From Clostridium_AM sp900759715 (GTDB taxonomy: Bacteria > Bacillota > Clostridia > Clostridiales > Clostridiaceae), in assembly GCA_900759715.1 (NCBI GenBank), contig CAAEXF010000087.1, positions 1 to 64,000 on the forward strand: 64,000 bases of DNA, in the 5' to 3' direction. The position numbers and the translations under genes were made by a program. Positions 32,326 through 41,831 of this stretch are shown here, in pieces (position 1 is the stretch's first letter; each line of letters starts with the position of its first letter). Under the pieces are notes generated by a model. That model was given only the letters and a program-made list of their open reading frames with translations, was not told the origin of the DNA and made no database searches.

Positions 32326-33249
32326 ATGAGTCAAAATAATATTATAGAAGTTGAGAATTTAAGCAAATCCTTTGGAAAAAGGACAGTTATTAATAATATC
32401 AGTTTAACTGTTGAAGAAGGAGATATATATGGTTTTTTAGGACAAAACGGTTCAGGAAAAACTACTACTATTCGTATGCTTTTAAACCTCATACATCCAG
32501 ATAGTGGCACTATAAGGTTAAACAAATATGATTTGAAAAAAGAATTTCATAAGGCTATAGAGAAGGTTGGAGCTATTGTTGAGGTGCCAAAATTTCACTC
32601 TTATTTATCTGGCCGTAAAAATCTTGAGCTTATGGCAAATTTAATACCAGATATATCTGAAGGAAAAGTAGATGAAGTTTTAGAAATGGTTGGTATGTTA
32701 AATAGAGCTGATGATAAAGTAAAAACATACTCTCTAGGTATGAGGCAGCGGTTAGGTATTGCCAATGCCTTGTTAAATGATCCTAAGCTTATAATATTGG
32801 ATGAACCAACTAATGGGCTTGATCCACAGGGGATGAAGGAAATAAGAGACATGATATGTAACTTAGCTTATAAAAATAATATAACTTTTTTCATATCTAC
32901 ACACTTACTTTATGAGGTAGAGCAAATTTGCAATAAAGTAGCTATTTTGCATGGCGGAAAACTATTGACTCAGGGGAAGGTTGCAGATATGCTTAATCTT
33001 GATCTAGAAGTTATCGATGTTCATACAACTTTTCAAGATAAGATGATCAGTATAGTCCAGAACCTCAATTATGTTAAGTATTTTGAAAAAAAACAAAAGT
33101 GTGTAAGGTTAAAAATGGAGAAAGGCTTTAGTTCTGAATTAAATCGTTATTTAATAGTAAATGGTATAGATGTTGAGTATTTGATTCCTCAGAGCCAGTC
33201 TTTAGAATCATTCTTTATAGAACTTACAGGAGGAAAACAAATTGAGTAA
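32326..33249 (+). CDS. ABC transporter ATP-binding protein (BcrA type)
   Basis: A 307-residue ATPase: Walker A GQNGSGKTTT, signature YSLGMRQRLGIA, Walker B LIILDEPTNGLDPQG and STHLL switch. An 80-residue C-terminal extension is typical of bacitracin/lantibiotic-type exporters. ATG 32326 follows GAGGTG. Its end overlaps the permease start by eight bases, so the two form one exporter. No two-component genes are adjacent, unlike the second system at 37250. Confidence 0.92.
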   Translation: MSQNNIIEVENLSKSFGKRTVINNISLTVEEGDIYGFLGQNGSGKTTTIRMLLNLIHPDSGTIRLNKYDLKKEFHKAIEKVGAIVEVPKFHSYLSGRKNLELMANLIPDISEGKVDEVLEMVGMLNRADDKVKTYSLGMRQRLGIANALLNDPKLIILDEPTNGLDPQGMKEIRDMICNLAYKNNITFFISTHLLYEVEQICNKVAILHGGKLLTQGKVADMLNLDLEVIDVHTTFQDKMISIVQNLNYVKYFEKKQKCVRLKMEKGFSSELNRYLIVNGIDVEYLIPQSQSLESFFIELTGGKQIE

Positions 33250-34051
33250 TATTATAGTTAACGAAGTTTATAAGTTATTAGCACGTAAAAAGATATACAT
33301 ATTTATGGTTATATTATTTTTATTAGTTCTAATCATGACAATAAGTACTTCTATAACGAATAAAGCTTTTGGTTCTAGTAATCTAAATGCAAATCAAGCG
33401 ATTTCTCCTATGCAAATTAATGGTCAATCATTTCCCATTACATTACTGGATGGTATTATTAGTTTTGCATTGCCTATTATGGTGATTATATTAGTCGCTG
33501 ATATCGTTACTGGAGAATATGCAGAGGGTTCCTTGAGATTACCTCTCTTAAGGCAGGTTTCTCGTACACAACTATTATTATCAAAGGTATGTGCCTTAGC
33601 TGCTGCAATTATGATATTACTATTTTTTACTGCAGCATTAGGTTACATATTAGGAACGGTTGTTTTGGGGTGGGGAGATAAGTTTTTATTAAAGAGTATG
33701 GCACTACCACCAAGCTATGGTATATTATTTACACTGTCTATTTATGGATTTTTAGTGTTGCCTTTGCTTTCTTTCGGAATGATTATACTACTATTTTCAG
33801 TTATGCTATCAAACGAAGGAGCTGTAATAAGTACGGGTATGGGGATACTTATTACCCTTATGATAATTAACGAAATATTTTATAAAATTTCTCCCTATTT
33901 AATCAACAATTATTTTAATGTTTATAATTTAATAAGTTCTGGTTCTGGAATCGAAAATATATTTATGGCTTCAATAATTACATTAATATATGGAGTATTA
34001 TTTTATATTTTAAGTATAAGCATTTTTAAAAAGAGAGATATTTTAATTTAA
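33242..34051 (+). CDS. ABC-2 type transporter permease
   Basis: A 269-residue permease with six membrane helices (about 18-38, 75-98, 118-142, 160-185, 192-215, 235-260). It starts with TTG at 33242 (GGAGGAAAACAAA-TTG), overlapping the ATPase gene. LPLLRQVSRTQLLLSKV after helix 2 is the usual coupling segment. It forms a probable export or self-protection ABC transporter; substrate unknown. Confidence 0.9.
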   Translation: MSNIIVNEVYKLLARKKIYIFMVILFLLVLIMTISTSITNKAFGSSNLNANQAISPMQINGQSFPITLLDGIISFALPIMVIILVADIVTGEYAEGSLRLPLLRQVSRTQLLLSKVCALAAAIMILLFFTAALGYILGTVVLGWGDKFLLKSMALPPSYGILFTLSIYGFLVLPLLSFGMIILLFSVMLSNEGAVISTGMGILITLMIINEIFYKISPYLINNYFNVYNLISSGSGIENIFMASIITLIYGVLFYILSISIFKKRDILI

Positions 34052-34074
34052 TAAATTTTAGTGAGGATAATTTT

Positions 34075-34395
34075 ATGGAAATATTAAATTCAGTAGAAGA
34101 AATTAAAAAATTTATAAAAGATAATAGAATATCTATGCTTTATTTTTCATCAAATAGCTGCAGTGTTTGCGTTGATCTTTTTCCAAAGATACAAGAGCTG
34201 CTTAAACAATATCCTAAAGCTAAATTTGCAAAAATAGAAATTGACAGTATTCCAGCAGTTGCTGGAACTTTTAGTGTATTCACTTTACCTTGTATTCTTA
34301 TGTTTATAGATGAGAAAGAAATTATAAGGGAGGCAAGGTTTATTAGTATTATGGAGCTGAAAGAAAAAATTGAAAGGTATTATAGCCTTATATAA
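34075..34395 (+). CDS. Thioredoxin-like protein
   Basis: A 106-residue thioredoxin-fold protein with redox pair CSVC (in SSNSCSVCVDLFP, about 27-39) and cis-proline in VFTLPCILMF. It lacks the WCGPC consensus, so it is a thioredoxin-like protein, not housekeeping TrxA. It follows the ABC permease by 23 bases and may be its last operon member. Confidence 0.85.
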   Translation: MEILNSVEEIKKFIKDNRISMLYFSSNSCSVCVDLFPKIQELLKQYPKAKFAKIEIDSIPAVAGTFSVFTLPCILMFIDEKEIIREARFISIMELKEKIERYYSLI

Positions 34396-34501
34396 GAAGA
34401 TAAAATTGTATGTGAATATAATAAACGGCGAGAATGTTGTGTTATAATATTTTAAGCAAATGCTGCAATAGATTAAAACATTATAGAATGGAGAATCAAA
34501 C

Positions 34502-34936
34502 ATGATTGAATTAAAAGTTAAAAGAATAAATGAGGAAGCTAAGATGCCAGAGTATGCTCATGTAGGAGATGCTGGATTAGATTTATTTTCAGTTGATGAC
34601 ATAATGATATTACCTGGGGAATCTAAGCTTATTAAAACAGGAATACAGATAGAACTTCCTAAGGGAACTGAAGCTCAGATAAGACCAAGAAGTGGACTAG
34701 CTTTAAAAAATCAAATAACAGTGTTAAATACACCTGGAACAATAGATGAAGGCTATAGAGGGGAAATAGGTGTTATATTAATTAACCATGGTAAGCAGGA
34801 GTTCCATGTAGAAAAAGGCATGAAAATTGCACAAATGGTTGTTAAACCTGTGTTCACTGTTACTATAAAGGAAATAGAAGAACTTACAGATACAACAAGA
34901 GGGGAAGGCGGCTTTGGTTCTACAGGAATTAGATAA
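34502..34936 (+). CDS. dut: dUTP diphosphatase
   Basis: A 144-residue trimeric dUTPase that removes dUTP and supplies dUMP. All motifs are present: AGLDLFS, PRSGLA, GTIDEGYRGEIGVILIN, and the C-terminal RGEGGFGSTG P-loop-like tail. Length normal. ATG preceded by GGAGAATC. Confidence 0.96.
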   Translation: MIELKVKRINEEAKMPEYAHVGDAGLDLFSVDDIMILPGESKLIKTGIQIELPKGTEAQIRPRSGLALKNQITVLNTPGTIDEGYRGEIGVILINHGKQEFHVEKGMKIAQMVVKPVFTVTIKEIEELTDTTRGEGGFGSTGIR

Positions 34937-35039
34937 GGTTTGCATCCACTAGGTTATGGAAGTTCTCGAGAAAAGAATGAAAGCATAAAATAGAGTGTAA
35001 AAATACATACAGTACTATGTCGATAAAGTAGTAGGATAT

Positions 35040-35081
35040 AAAGACCATGTTGAAGTAACAATAATGTTCAACGTGGTCTTT
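35040..35081. terminator. Bidirectional terminator
   Basis: AAAGACCATGTTGAA pairs with TTCAACGTGGTCTTT (one G-T pair), between the convergent dut and ECF S-component genes. Confidence 0.8.
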
Positions 35082-35097
35082 AATATTTAAACTATTA

Positions 35098-35700
35098 TTA
35101 CTCATTTTTTCCTGCTAATATTAAATATCCTGATTTTTTTAAAATCGGCATTATAGCATTATAAATTAAACCTACTAATATTACAGATACTATTGCATTT
35201 ATAAATGTAGTACATGCACTTAATTTTGCTAAGACTGATGCTGCTTTTTGAGGTTGCCCCAGAATGTATTGTTTGTAAAAGTACCCTATAACAGGATCAA
35301 AAACAACATTAAAAGCTAATCCACAAATGGAAGCAATAATACTCCATTTAAATATATAACCTTTATCATTACTATTATTTATTTTAGCATAATTATGTGC
35401 AACTAATCCTGTTATTAAACCAATACACAATTTTAATATAAATGTTTTTGGTGCTACTAAAATATATACAGGATCTAGTAAATCTGCTATTGTCATTCCT
35501 ATGGCTCCAGCTAATCCTCCATACCATCCACCAAGAAGTAAAGCAGCTAATACACAAAAAGCATTCCCCACATGTAGTGAAGTAGCATCCCCTCCTGGTA
35601 CTGGAATTTTAATTTGAAGAAAAGTAAATGATACAAAACATAATGCTGCAAATAATGCAGTTTGAGTTAATTTTATGATTTTTAAATTTTTATTTTTCAT
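35098..35700 (-). CDS. ECF transporter substrate-binding (S) component
   Basis: A 200-residue membrane protein with six helices, typical of S components of energy-coupling-factor vitamin transporters: QTALFAALCFVSFTF at the start and SLHVGNAFCVLAALLLGGWYGG for the AxxxA-type contact helix. Substrate cannot be read from sequence. The shared EcfA/EcfT module is elsewhere. ATG 35700 follows AAGGAGGGGG; an upstream in-frame start lacks such a site. Confidence 0.85.
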   Translation of the reverse strand: MKNKNLKIIKLTQTALFAALCFVSFTFLQIKIPVPGGDATSLHVGNAFCVLAALLLGGWYGGLAGAIGMTIADLLDPVYILVAPKTFILKLCIGLITGLVAHNYAKINNSNDKGYIFKWSIIASICGLAFNVVFDPVIGYFYKQYILGQPQKAASVLAKLSACTTFINAIVSVILVGLIYNAIMPILKKSGYLILAGKNE

Positions 35701-35815
35701 ATAATCCCCCTCCTTGTAGTTAAGCATTTCTTATATGAAAATAATACCATTGATATTATAACACTGGAAAAACATTCTAACAATTGTATGGATACACTTC
35801 GATGGAAAAAACAAG

Positions 35816-35850
35816 TGACAGCCATCAGCTTATTATATTGATGACTGTCA
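35816..35850 (-). terminator. Terminator of the GNAT gene
   Basis: TGACAGCCATCA and TGATGACTGTCA pair with one mismatch; on the minus strand the T run TTGTTTTTTCC follows. Confidence 0.82.
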
Positions 35851-35867
35851 TCATAGTAGATTATTTT

Positions 35868-36854
35868 CTATTTATATAAAATATGTGTAATCTCTAAATA
35901 GTTGAATTTATATCCAACCCATTCACTAACATTAATAGCTGGTTTATTTTCAGGATGATGACATACAAGTACTTTTTCAAAATCAACACTTTCAAATAAT
36001 CTTTTATACATAGATGCATAAAGCCATTTTCCTAAACCTCTTCCTCTATATGGTCTTTTAACTCCAATCATAAATTGATAAGGAAAACGGGGGTCTTTAT
36101 TGCTTACACGTACATTTGATTTAGCGATCATTTCATTGTTTGAGTTGAAAATCATATAGCAATGATGAGTAATATTTTTTTCTTTATTAGAATTATTGAT
36201 TTGTTTTTGTTTTTCAGGAGTTATAACAAATGGTACATAACCATCCTCATTTACATCTGTCATATCTTCCATAGTTTCCATAAATAAATCACAGTATTGT
36301 TGAATATACTTATCTGAAATAATATTAGTATATTTAATAGAAAGATCGGCATTTTTTTCTTCAAATTCTTTTATAGATTTATTAAGTAGCTCTATATCTA
36401 TGTCTTCTTTTTTCAAAGTATAGTAGTTAGCTCTTAAGTTTACCTTGTTGGTATGTTTTTTTACTAGTTTTTCTAATTCGTTATTATATGTAACTACTAC
36501 AAGTTCACCATGTCGATTTAGCTTTTCTTGAACTAATTCATTTATAGATTTAAGCATAGTTTCATCAACTATTGAATCACATAAAGATATACTTAATTTA
36601 TATTGTTCTTTTCCACTCCAATCAGCAGATTTAATACAACTCAATATTCCACATATTAAAGAATCTTTTTTAAGTACAAATAACTCGGTATTAATTCCAT
36701 TAAAGGTTGATAAAAATAAATCTTTATAATTATTAATATCCTTAAACTGATCTAAGAGGTTGTACTTTTTTACTATGTTTTTATTAATTAAATATAGATT
36801 TTCAGCTTCCTTATCTGTCAAATTATTAGGATCAATTTTATAAATTTTGTACAT
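35868..36854 (-). CDS. GNAT acetyltransferase (two-lobed)
   Basis: A 328-residue protein with a C-terminal GNAT domain (about 185-328): the acetyl-CoA loop is MIGVKRPYRGRGLGKWLYA. The N-terminal half is a diverged GNAT-like lobe. The substrate is unknown. GTG 36869 is in frame but GGGGG is spaced for ATG 36854. Single gene with its own terminator. Confidence 0.82.
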   Translation of the reverse strand: MYKIYKIDPNNLTDKEAENLYLINKNIVKKYNLLDQFKDINNYKDLFLSTFNGINTELFVLKKDSLICGILSCIKSADWSGKEQYKLSISLCDSIVDETMLKSINELVQEKLNRHGELVVVTYNNELEKLVKKHTNKVNLRANYYTLKKEDIDIELLNKSIKEFEEKNADLSIKYTNIISDKYIQQYCDLFMETMEDMTDVNEDGYVPFVITPEKQKQINNSNKEKNITHHCYMIFNSNNEMIAKSNVRVSNKDPRFPYQFMIGVKRPYRGRGLGKWLYASMYKRLFESVDFEKVLVCHHPENKPAINVSEWVGYKFNYLEITHILYK

Positions 36855-36959
36855 TGTTATTACCCCCACATTTTATTATTTTTTAAAATGATATACATTA
36901 TAACATATTTCTCACCATTAATATGAATTATAGTATTTTTATACCATAAACATCTATAT

Positions 36960-36979
36960 AGAATTAAGCTAGAATTAAG
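36960..36979 (+). promoter_or_regulatory. Direct repeats upstream of the peptide-resistance operon
   Basis: AGAATTAAG occurs at 36960 and 36971, an exact 11-base period, followed by TTGACT at 36981. Tandem repeats one helical turn apart are the usual target of OmpR-family regulators such as the one encoded at 39686. Confidence 0.5.
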
Positions 36980-37044
36980 GTTGACTGAATAATAACTTAA
37001 ACTCCCTTAGTTATTATAAATACATAAGGTAGCTGAGAGGAGAA

Positions 37045-37224
37045 ATGAAAATGAAAAAGTTATTTAAAGCTTTAATAATAGTAATATTAATGGGTACAGT
37101 AACATCTACAATAGGTAGATTTACAGGAATTAATTTAGATGGTTTATATAGATCAGGGGTATTAATGTATATTTTATATTTTGCTTCAAGTGAATTTAAA
37201 GCTAAGGAAGCAAAAGTTAAATAA
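37045..37224 (+). CDS. Small membrane protein at the head of the ABC operon (59 aa)
   Basis: A 59-residue protein preceded by GAGAGGAGAA. It has a basic start (MKMKKLFK), one hydrophobic segment (ALIIVILMGTVTSTIG), a second weaker one (GVLMYILYFAS) and a lysine-rich tail. I do not recognise it. The ATPase gene begins 25 bases after its stop, so it is likely the first gene of the operon and may help assembly or immunity. Confidence 0.6.
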   Translation: MKMKKLFKALIIVILMGTVTSTIGRFTGINLDGLYRSGVLMYILYFASSEFKAKEAKVK

Positions 37225-37249
37225 TAAGAAGAGTGCGAGGTAGAGCGTT

Positions 37250-38161
37250 ATGGATAGTTATATTGTAGAAACTAAGAGCTTAACAAAAATTTTTAAGGAT
37301 TTCAAAGCGGTAAAAAATATAGACTTAAAGGTTAAAGCAGGAAGTATTTATGGATTTTTAGGACCAAATGGAGCAGGGAAATCTACTACTATAAGAATGT
37401 TATTAGGATTAATTAAACCAACTTCTGGTGAGGTAAAGGTTTTTGGAAAAAGTATTGAGGATCAGAGAGAGGAAATATTGAAAAATGTTGGTGCTTTAGT
37501 TGAATCCCCTTCATATTATGGGCATTTAACTGCTTATGAAAATCTAGAAATAACTAGAAAGGTTTTAAAGCTTAATAAGTCAGAGATTGATAGAGTACTA
37601 GACTTTGTAGGGTTATCTGAAGTTAAGGATAAGAAGGTAAAAGAATTTTCCTTAGGTATGAAGCAAAGATTAGGTATAGCACAGGCTTTAATGGGAGATC
37701 CCAAATTAATAATCTTAGATGAACCAACTAATGGATTAGATCCTGCTGGTATTCAAGAGATTAGAGAGCTGATTAAATCATTGCCGAGGAAAAAAGGTAT
37801 TACAGTAATAGTATCAAGCCATATTTTAAGTGAAATAGAGCTGATGTCAGATGAGGTTGGAATAATTAAAAAGGGTGAGCTTTTATATCAAGGCACTATA
37901 GAAAGCTTAAGAGGAAAGAACAATTCAAAAATACTTGTAGGAGTTTCAAATAGACCAGGTGCGTTAGAACTGCTTCGCAAGAGAGGGTATAGAGTGAAAG
38001 AAGAAAAAGATAAGTTATGTGTTAATGTCGAAGGCTTATCAGCATCAAAGTTGTGTAAAGAGCTTGTATTATCAGGAGTTGAGGTTAATTACTTATCAGA
38101 AGATAAAAAGTCCTTAGAGGATATATTTTTATCATTAACAATGGAGGGAGAGGTATGTTAG
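37250..38161 (+). CDS. Lantibiotic-immunity-type ABC transporter ATPase (CprA/NisF/SpaF-like)
   Basis: A 303-residue ATPase with Walker A GPNGAGKSTT, signature FSLGMKQRLGIA, Walker B LIILDEPTNGLDPAG and SSHIL. The C-terminal domain is about 80 residues. It overlaps the first permease gene by seven bases. One ATPase, two unlike permeases and a two-component system is the plan of NisFEG/SpaFEG and of clostridial CprABC-CprKR, which protect against cationic antimicrobial peptides. Confidence 0.93.
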   Translation: MDSYIVETKSLTKIFKDFKAVKNIDLKVKAGSIYGFLGPNGAGKSTTIRMLLGLIKPTSGEVKVFGKSIEDQREEILKNVGALVESPSYYGHLTAYENLEITRKVLKLNKSEIDRVLDFVGLSEVKDKKVKEFSLGMKQRLGIAQALMGDPKLIILDEPTNGLDPAGIQEIRELIKSLPRKKGITVIVSSHILSEIELMSDEVGIIKKGELLYQGTIESLRGKNNSKILVGVSNRPGALELLRKRGYRVKEEKDKLCVNVEGLSASKLCKELVLSGVEVNYLSEDKKSLEDIFLSLTMEGEVC

Positions 38162-38901
38162 GGGATTTAATAATCAATGATATGTATAAACAAAAGAGAA
38201 GTATGCTAATTTTTATTATTATAGCTATACCGGTATTTACTTCACTGTTATTATTAATTGATTTTGGTATAAGGTATGAAAGTTATCTTTACCCACTTGC
38301 AGTCCAAAAAGGCATTACATCCTGGCAAATACTATTGTTAGAACAAAAGATGGTTTTCTTTAAGGAATATTTACCTTTGTTTGGAGCCATAATAATTTCT
38401 TCTTTGTTTGACAATGAATATAAAAATAATGGATGGACACTGTCTTTAGCGCATCCCGTTTCAAGGGAAAAAGTTATCATATCAAAATTCATAACAAGCT
38501 TAAGTTTTATGACAATTATGCTGCTTGTAAATATTTTATCATTAATCCTAGTAGGAAAAATCATGGATTTTCCAGAAGCTATTGATGGAATGTATTTTGT
38601 AAAAATGTTTTTTATACAGCTTATATCAGTGGCATCAGTAATGACAATACATTTATTTATTACAATAAAAAATAAAAATACCTTAAAATCAATATGGATA
38701 GCTGCTATTTTATCCGTTGTTTCTTCCCAGATATTTTATAGAGGAGAAACTTTAAGTAAATATAACCCTTATTCCTTTTCATCTTTTTCAGATGGATTAG
38801 TGCCAACAAACTTAAGACTACAAATTATAATGTCAGTAGTTTTGATTATTATAGGATTATTGAGTACATTGATATATTTTAATAAAAAAGAAAGTTATTG
38901 A
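38155..38901 (+). CDS. Lantibiotic-immunity-type ABC permease (first)
   Basis: A 248-residue permease with six membrane helices in the SpaE/NisE/MutE pattern (FGAIIISSLFDNEYKNNGWTL, SLAHPVSREKVIISK). It starts inside the end of the ATPase gene. It should pair with the next permease and the ATPase to expel lantibiotic-like peptides from the membrane. Confidence 0.9.
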   Translation: MLGDLIINDMYKQKRSMLIFIIIAIPVFTSLLLLIDFGIRYESYLYPLAVQKGITSWQILLLEQKMVFFKEYLPLFGAIIISSLFDNEYKNNGWTLSLAHPVSREKVIISKFITSLSFMTIMLLVNILSLILVGKIMDFPEAIDGMYFVKMFFIQLISVASVMTIHLFITIKNKNTLKSIWIAAILSVVSSQIFYRGETLSKYNPYSFSSFSDGLVPTNLRLQIIMSVVLIIIGLLSTLIYFNKKESY

Positions 38902-38914
38902 TAGGAGGGGCATT

Positions 38915-39634
38915 ATGGAATTATTAAAAGGTGAGTTATTAAAGTTAAAGAGGCTTTCAATTTTTCAAATGGCAATTTTGGCACCAGCATTGGTTCTTTT
39001 ATTAGGTATAAAATTCTACAGCTTTATAAAGGTAAAGACACCGCAAGTTACTCCTTGGGAGGGGTTAGCAGTAGGTTCTGACACTATATTTATAGGAGCG
39101 ATTTTACCTATTCTAATAATGTACGTGGTAATAATGATGAGCAGGATAGAAAACTTAAATAATGGTTGGAAGCAGCTTTTAGTTATGCCTGTTAAAAGAG
39201 AAAAAATATATTTAACAAAATATTTAGTGATACTCTTAGTTTTAGCAGCAACTTTAGCTGCATATTTAGTAGAGTATACAATAACGGCATATTTGCTTGG
39301 AGCCAAGGGAATTATTCCAGTAGAAATGTTTGTAAATATAATATTTATCTTCATAGCTCTACAGCCTTTTATAGCAATATTATTCTTTTTATCAAATAGA
39401 TTTAGCTCATTTGTTTTATCTCTAGGAGTGGGAATGGTATTTATTCTTTCATCAATGTTAATAGTTCAATCAAGCTATTGGAAATATGCTCCATGGACTT
39501 ATCCTTTAGCCTTAATACAAGGTGGTCTTAGTATAGTAACAGAAGTATTGCCTATTCTTCTTATAAGTGCCTTTATATTTATATCTATTTTTTTCTTAGA
39601 TATGTATGACTTTAGGAGAAGGGATATTATATAA
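38915..39634 (+). CDS. Lantibiotic-immunity-type ABC permease (second)
   Basis: A 239-residue, six-helix permease of the SpaG/NisG/MutG type (ENLNNGWKQLLVMPVKREKIYLTK). It follows the first permease by 13 bases with AGGAGGGG. Its partner order (ATPase, E-type, G-type) matches known immunity operons. Confidence 0.9.
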   Translation: MELLKGELLKLKRLSIFQMAILAPALVLLLGIKFYSFIKVKTPQVTPWEGLAVGSDTIFIGAILPILIMYVVIMMSRIENLNNGWKQLLVMPVKREKIYLTKYLVILLVLAATLAAYLVEYTITAYLLGAKGIIPVEMFVNIIFIFIALQPFIAILFFLSNRFSSFVLSLGVGMVFILSSMLIVQSSYWKYAPWTYPLALIQGGLSIVTEVLPILLISAFIFISIFFLDMYDFRRRDII

Positions 39635-39685
39635 GTTTATATATGGTATAATATAGAAAAACTGGCTGATAGCGAGGTGTCCATT

Positions 39686-40399
39686 TTGATAAGAGAAGAT
39701 GAATTGTTAGATAAAAAAATATTACTTGTAGATGATGAAGAGCAATTATTAAGTTTGTTGGAGGAAGTTTTAAAGAGAGAGGGATTTAATAATATCTATA
39801 GAGCTGCTACAGGAATAGATGGTATATTAACTTCAAAGGAAATAGAGCCAGATTTAATACTTCTTGACGTTAATTTGCCAGACATCGAAGGTTATATGGT
39901 ATGTGATAAAATAAGAAAATTTTCTTTTTGTCCTATAATATTTCTAACTGCAAAAGGAGAAGATGAGGATAAGCTTAACGGATTAGAAGCTGGTGGTGAT
40001 GACTATGTTATCAAACCTTTTAATATAAAAGAAGTTGTTTTAAGAATAAAAGCGCAATTAAGAAGAACTAACTACGTACCTATGGAAGTGAAAGAGAAAA
40101 AATTGCAGTTTGGAAACATTACTATAAATGAAGAAAATGGAGAAGTGCTAAAGGGAAAAGAGATAATAACCCTAACAGCCAAGGAATATCAACTATTATT
40201 ATTTTTAGCTAAAAATCCAAATAAAATTTTTAGCAAAAATAGTTTATGCACTAATGTATGGGGCTTTGATTATGATGGCTACGATAATACCATAATGGTG
40301 CATATAAGACATCTAAGAGAAAAGATTGAGAAAGACCCAAGTAATCCAGAATATATAAAGACTTTAAAAGGGTTAGGGTATAAGTTGGTGGTTGAATAG
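39686..40399 (+). CDS. OmpR-family response regulator of the ABC operon
   Basis: A 237-residue response regulator. The receiver domain (about 10-123) has the acidic pocket VDDEE, phosphoacceptor Asp61 in LLDVNLPD and Lys in VIKPF. The winged-helix domain (about 140-235) has LTAKEYQLLLFLAKNPNKIFS and VHIRHLREKIE. GAGGTG is spaced for TTG 39686; an in-frame GTG at 39677 overlaps it. The likely targets are the 11-base repeats at 36960. Confidence 0.92.
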   Translation: MIREDELLDKKILLVDDEEQLLSLLEEVLKREGFNNIYRAATGIDGILTSKEIEPDLILLDVNLPDIEGYMVCDKIRKFSFCPIIFLTAKGEDEDKLNGLEAGGDDYVIKPFNIKEVVLRIKAQLRRTNYVPMEVKEKKLQFGNITINEENGEVLKGKEIITLTAKEYQLLLFLAKNPNKIFSKNSLCTNVWGFDYDGYDNTIMVHIRHLREKIEKDPSNPEYIKTLKGLGYKLVVE

Positions 40400-40400
40400 T

Positions 40401-41831
40401 ATGAAAAGAAAATTGACAATGCAATTTTTATTTTGGAATGTAATTATTTTATTTTTAATACAATTTGTGTTTTTCGCTGTGAATATATTGAGTGTTCATA
40501 AGGGAATGGCTTTTTCAAAAAACTTTTATAATTTCACATTTAGTACAGCTGAGTTTTCACAAAAGTATAGAGACAAGTTAATAAATGGACCTCAAAGCTT
40601 TAATTTAAATGAAGATGATATAAAAGTATTAACAGAGAATAATATTTGGCTTCAAGTTCTAGATAGTTCTAATAGAGAGATTTATAATGTGAACAAACCC
40701 AAAGAGATACCAACAGAGTATTTAGCGGGAGAACTTGTGGATTATACTGTTAATGGATGGAAAATGCCAAAACCTTCTACTATACATACAGTGGTATTTA
40801 ATAAGAGTGGACAAAAATACAGCATGATATTAGGATTTCCAATAGAAAAAATATCACAGCGTGTACTGGTCTTTAGCGAAGAAAATATAAAGTTTTATTT
40901 TTCACTAATAATTTTAACTTTTGCTTTGACAATATTAATGGGGTATTTATTTAGCAGAAAGCTTGCAACACCTATAGTAGATATTATAGACAATATTAAG
41001 ATCTTATCACAGGGGAAATTTAAGATTAAAAGTATCAAAAAAATAGGAGTTTATACTGAGGTAAATGAAAATATTAATAAATTGGCTAAGAAATTAGAAG
41101 AAAATGAGGAGGAAAGAAAAAGCATTGATAAGCTAAAGGAAGAGTGGATTGCAAATATTGCTCATGATTTGAAGACTCCTTTGGCATCAGTTAATGGATA
41201 TGCTCAACTTTTATTAAGTGATGATTATCATTTAGAAGATAAAGATGTTAAAAGATATGGAGAAATTATTATAAATAAAACAGAGTATATTCAAGAATTG
41301 ATTAATGATCTTTCCTTAATATATAAATTTAAAAATAAAGTAATTCCACTTAAGCTGGAAAGAGAAAATATAGTTAATATTACACGAGAAACAGTAATTG
41401 ATATTCTGAATAATCCAGTTTACTCTGACAGAAATATTAATATTAATTATGATTCTGAGGAAATATACATATGCTGCGATAAAAAATATATAAAGAGGGC
41501 TTTATGCAACTTTTTATTCAATGCAATAGTTCATAATCCAAAGGATACAATAGTGGATATAAATATAAGTGAAAACAACGGTGTTATAATAGAAATTAAG
41601 GATAATGGAAATGGAATTAAGGAAGAAGATTTAAAATCTCTATTTCATAGATATTATAGAGCTACAAACACAGGTGAAAGTCATAAGGGGTCTGGCCTTG
41701 GCATGGCTATAAGCAAAGAGATTATAGAAGTTCATAATGGAGAAATAGAGGTATTTAGTAAGGTTTCAGAAGGAACAAAGATAGTGATGAAGTGTAAACT
41801 TGAATCAGATGGGGTTTCAAACCCCACCTGA
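40401..41831 (+). CDS. Sensor histidine kinase of the ABC operon, 3' end formed by repeat R1
   Basis: A 476-residue kinase. Two membrane helices (about 9-30 and 165-185) frame a 130-residue outer sensor loop; a HAMP-like linker and HisKA (His255 in NIAHDLKTPLASVNGYAQ) follow; HATPase motifs are NFLFNAIVHNP, IKDNGNGI and GSGLGMAI. It starts one base after the regulator stop. The protein should end near GTKIVMKCKL; the following ESDGVSNPT and its TGA stop come from the structured repeat, so the native C terminus was probably altered by insertion. Confidence 0.92.
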   Translation: MKRKLTMQFLFWNVIILFLIQFVFFAVNILSVHKGMAFSKNFYNFTFSTAEFSQKYRDKLINGPQSFNLNEDDIKVLTENNIWLQVLDSSNREIYNVNKPKEIPTEYLAGELVDYTVNGWKMPKPSTIHTVVFNKSGQKYSMILGFPIEKISQRVLVFSEENIKFYFSLIILTFALTILMGYLFSRKLATPIVDIIDNIKILSQGKFKIKSIKKIGVYTEVNENINKLAKKLEENEEERKSIDKLKEEWIANIAHDLKTPLASVNGYAQLLLSDDYHLEDKDVKRYGEIIINKTEYIQELINDLSLIYKFKNKVIPLKLERENIVNITRETVIDILNNPVYSDRNININYDSEEIYICCDKKYIKRALCNFLFNAIVHNPKDTIVDINISENNGVIIEIKDNGNGIKEEDLKSLFHRYYRATNTGESHKGSGLGMAISKEIIEVHNGEIEVFSKVSEGTKIVMKCKLESDGVSNPT

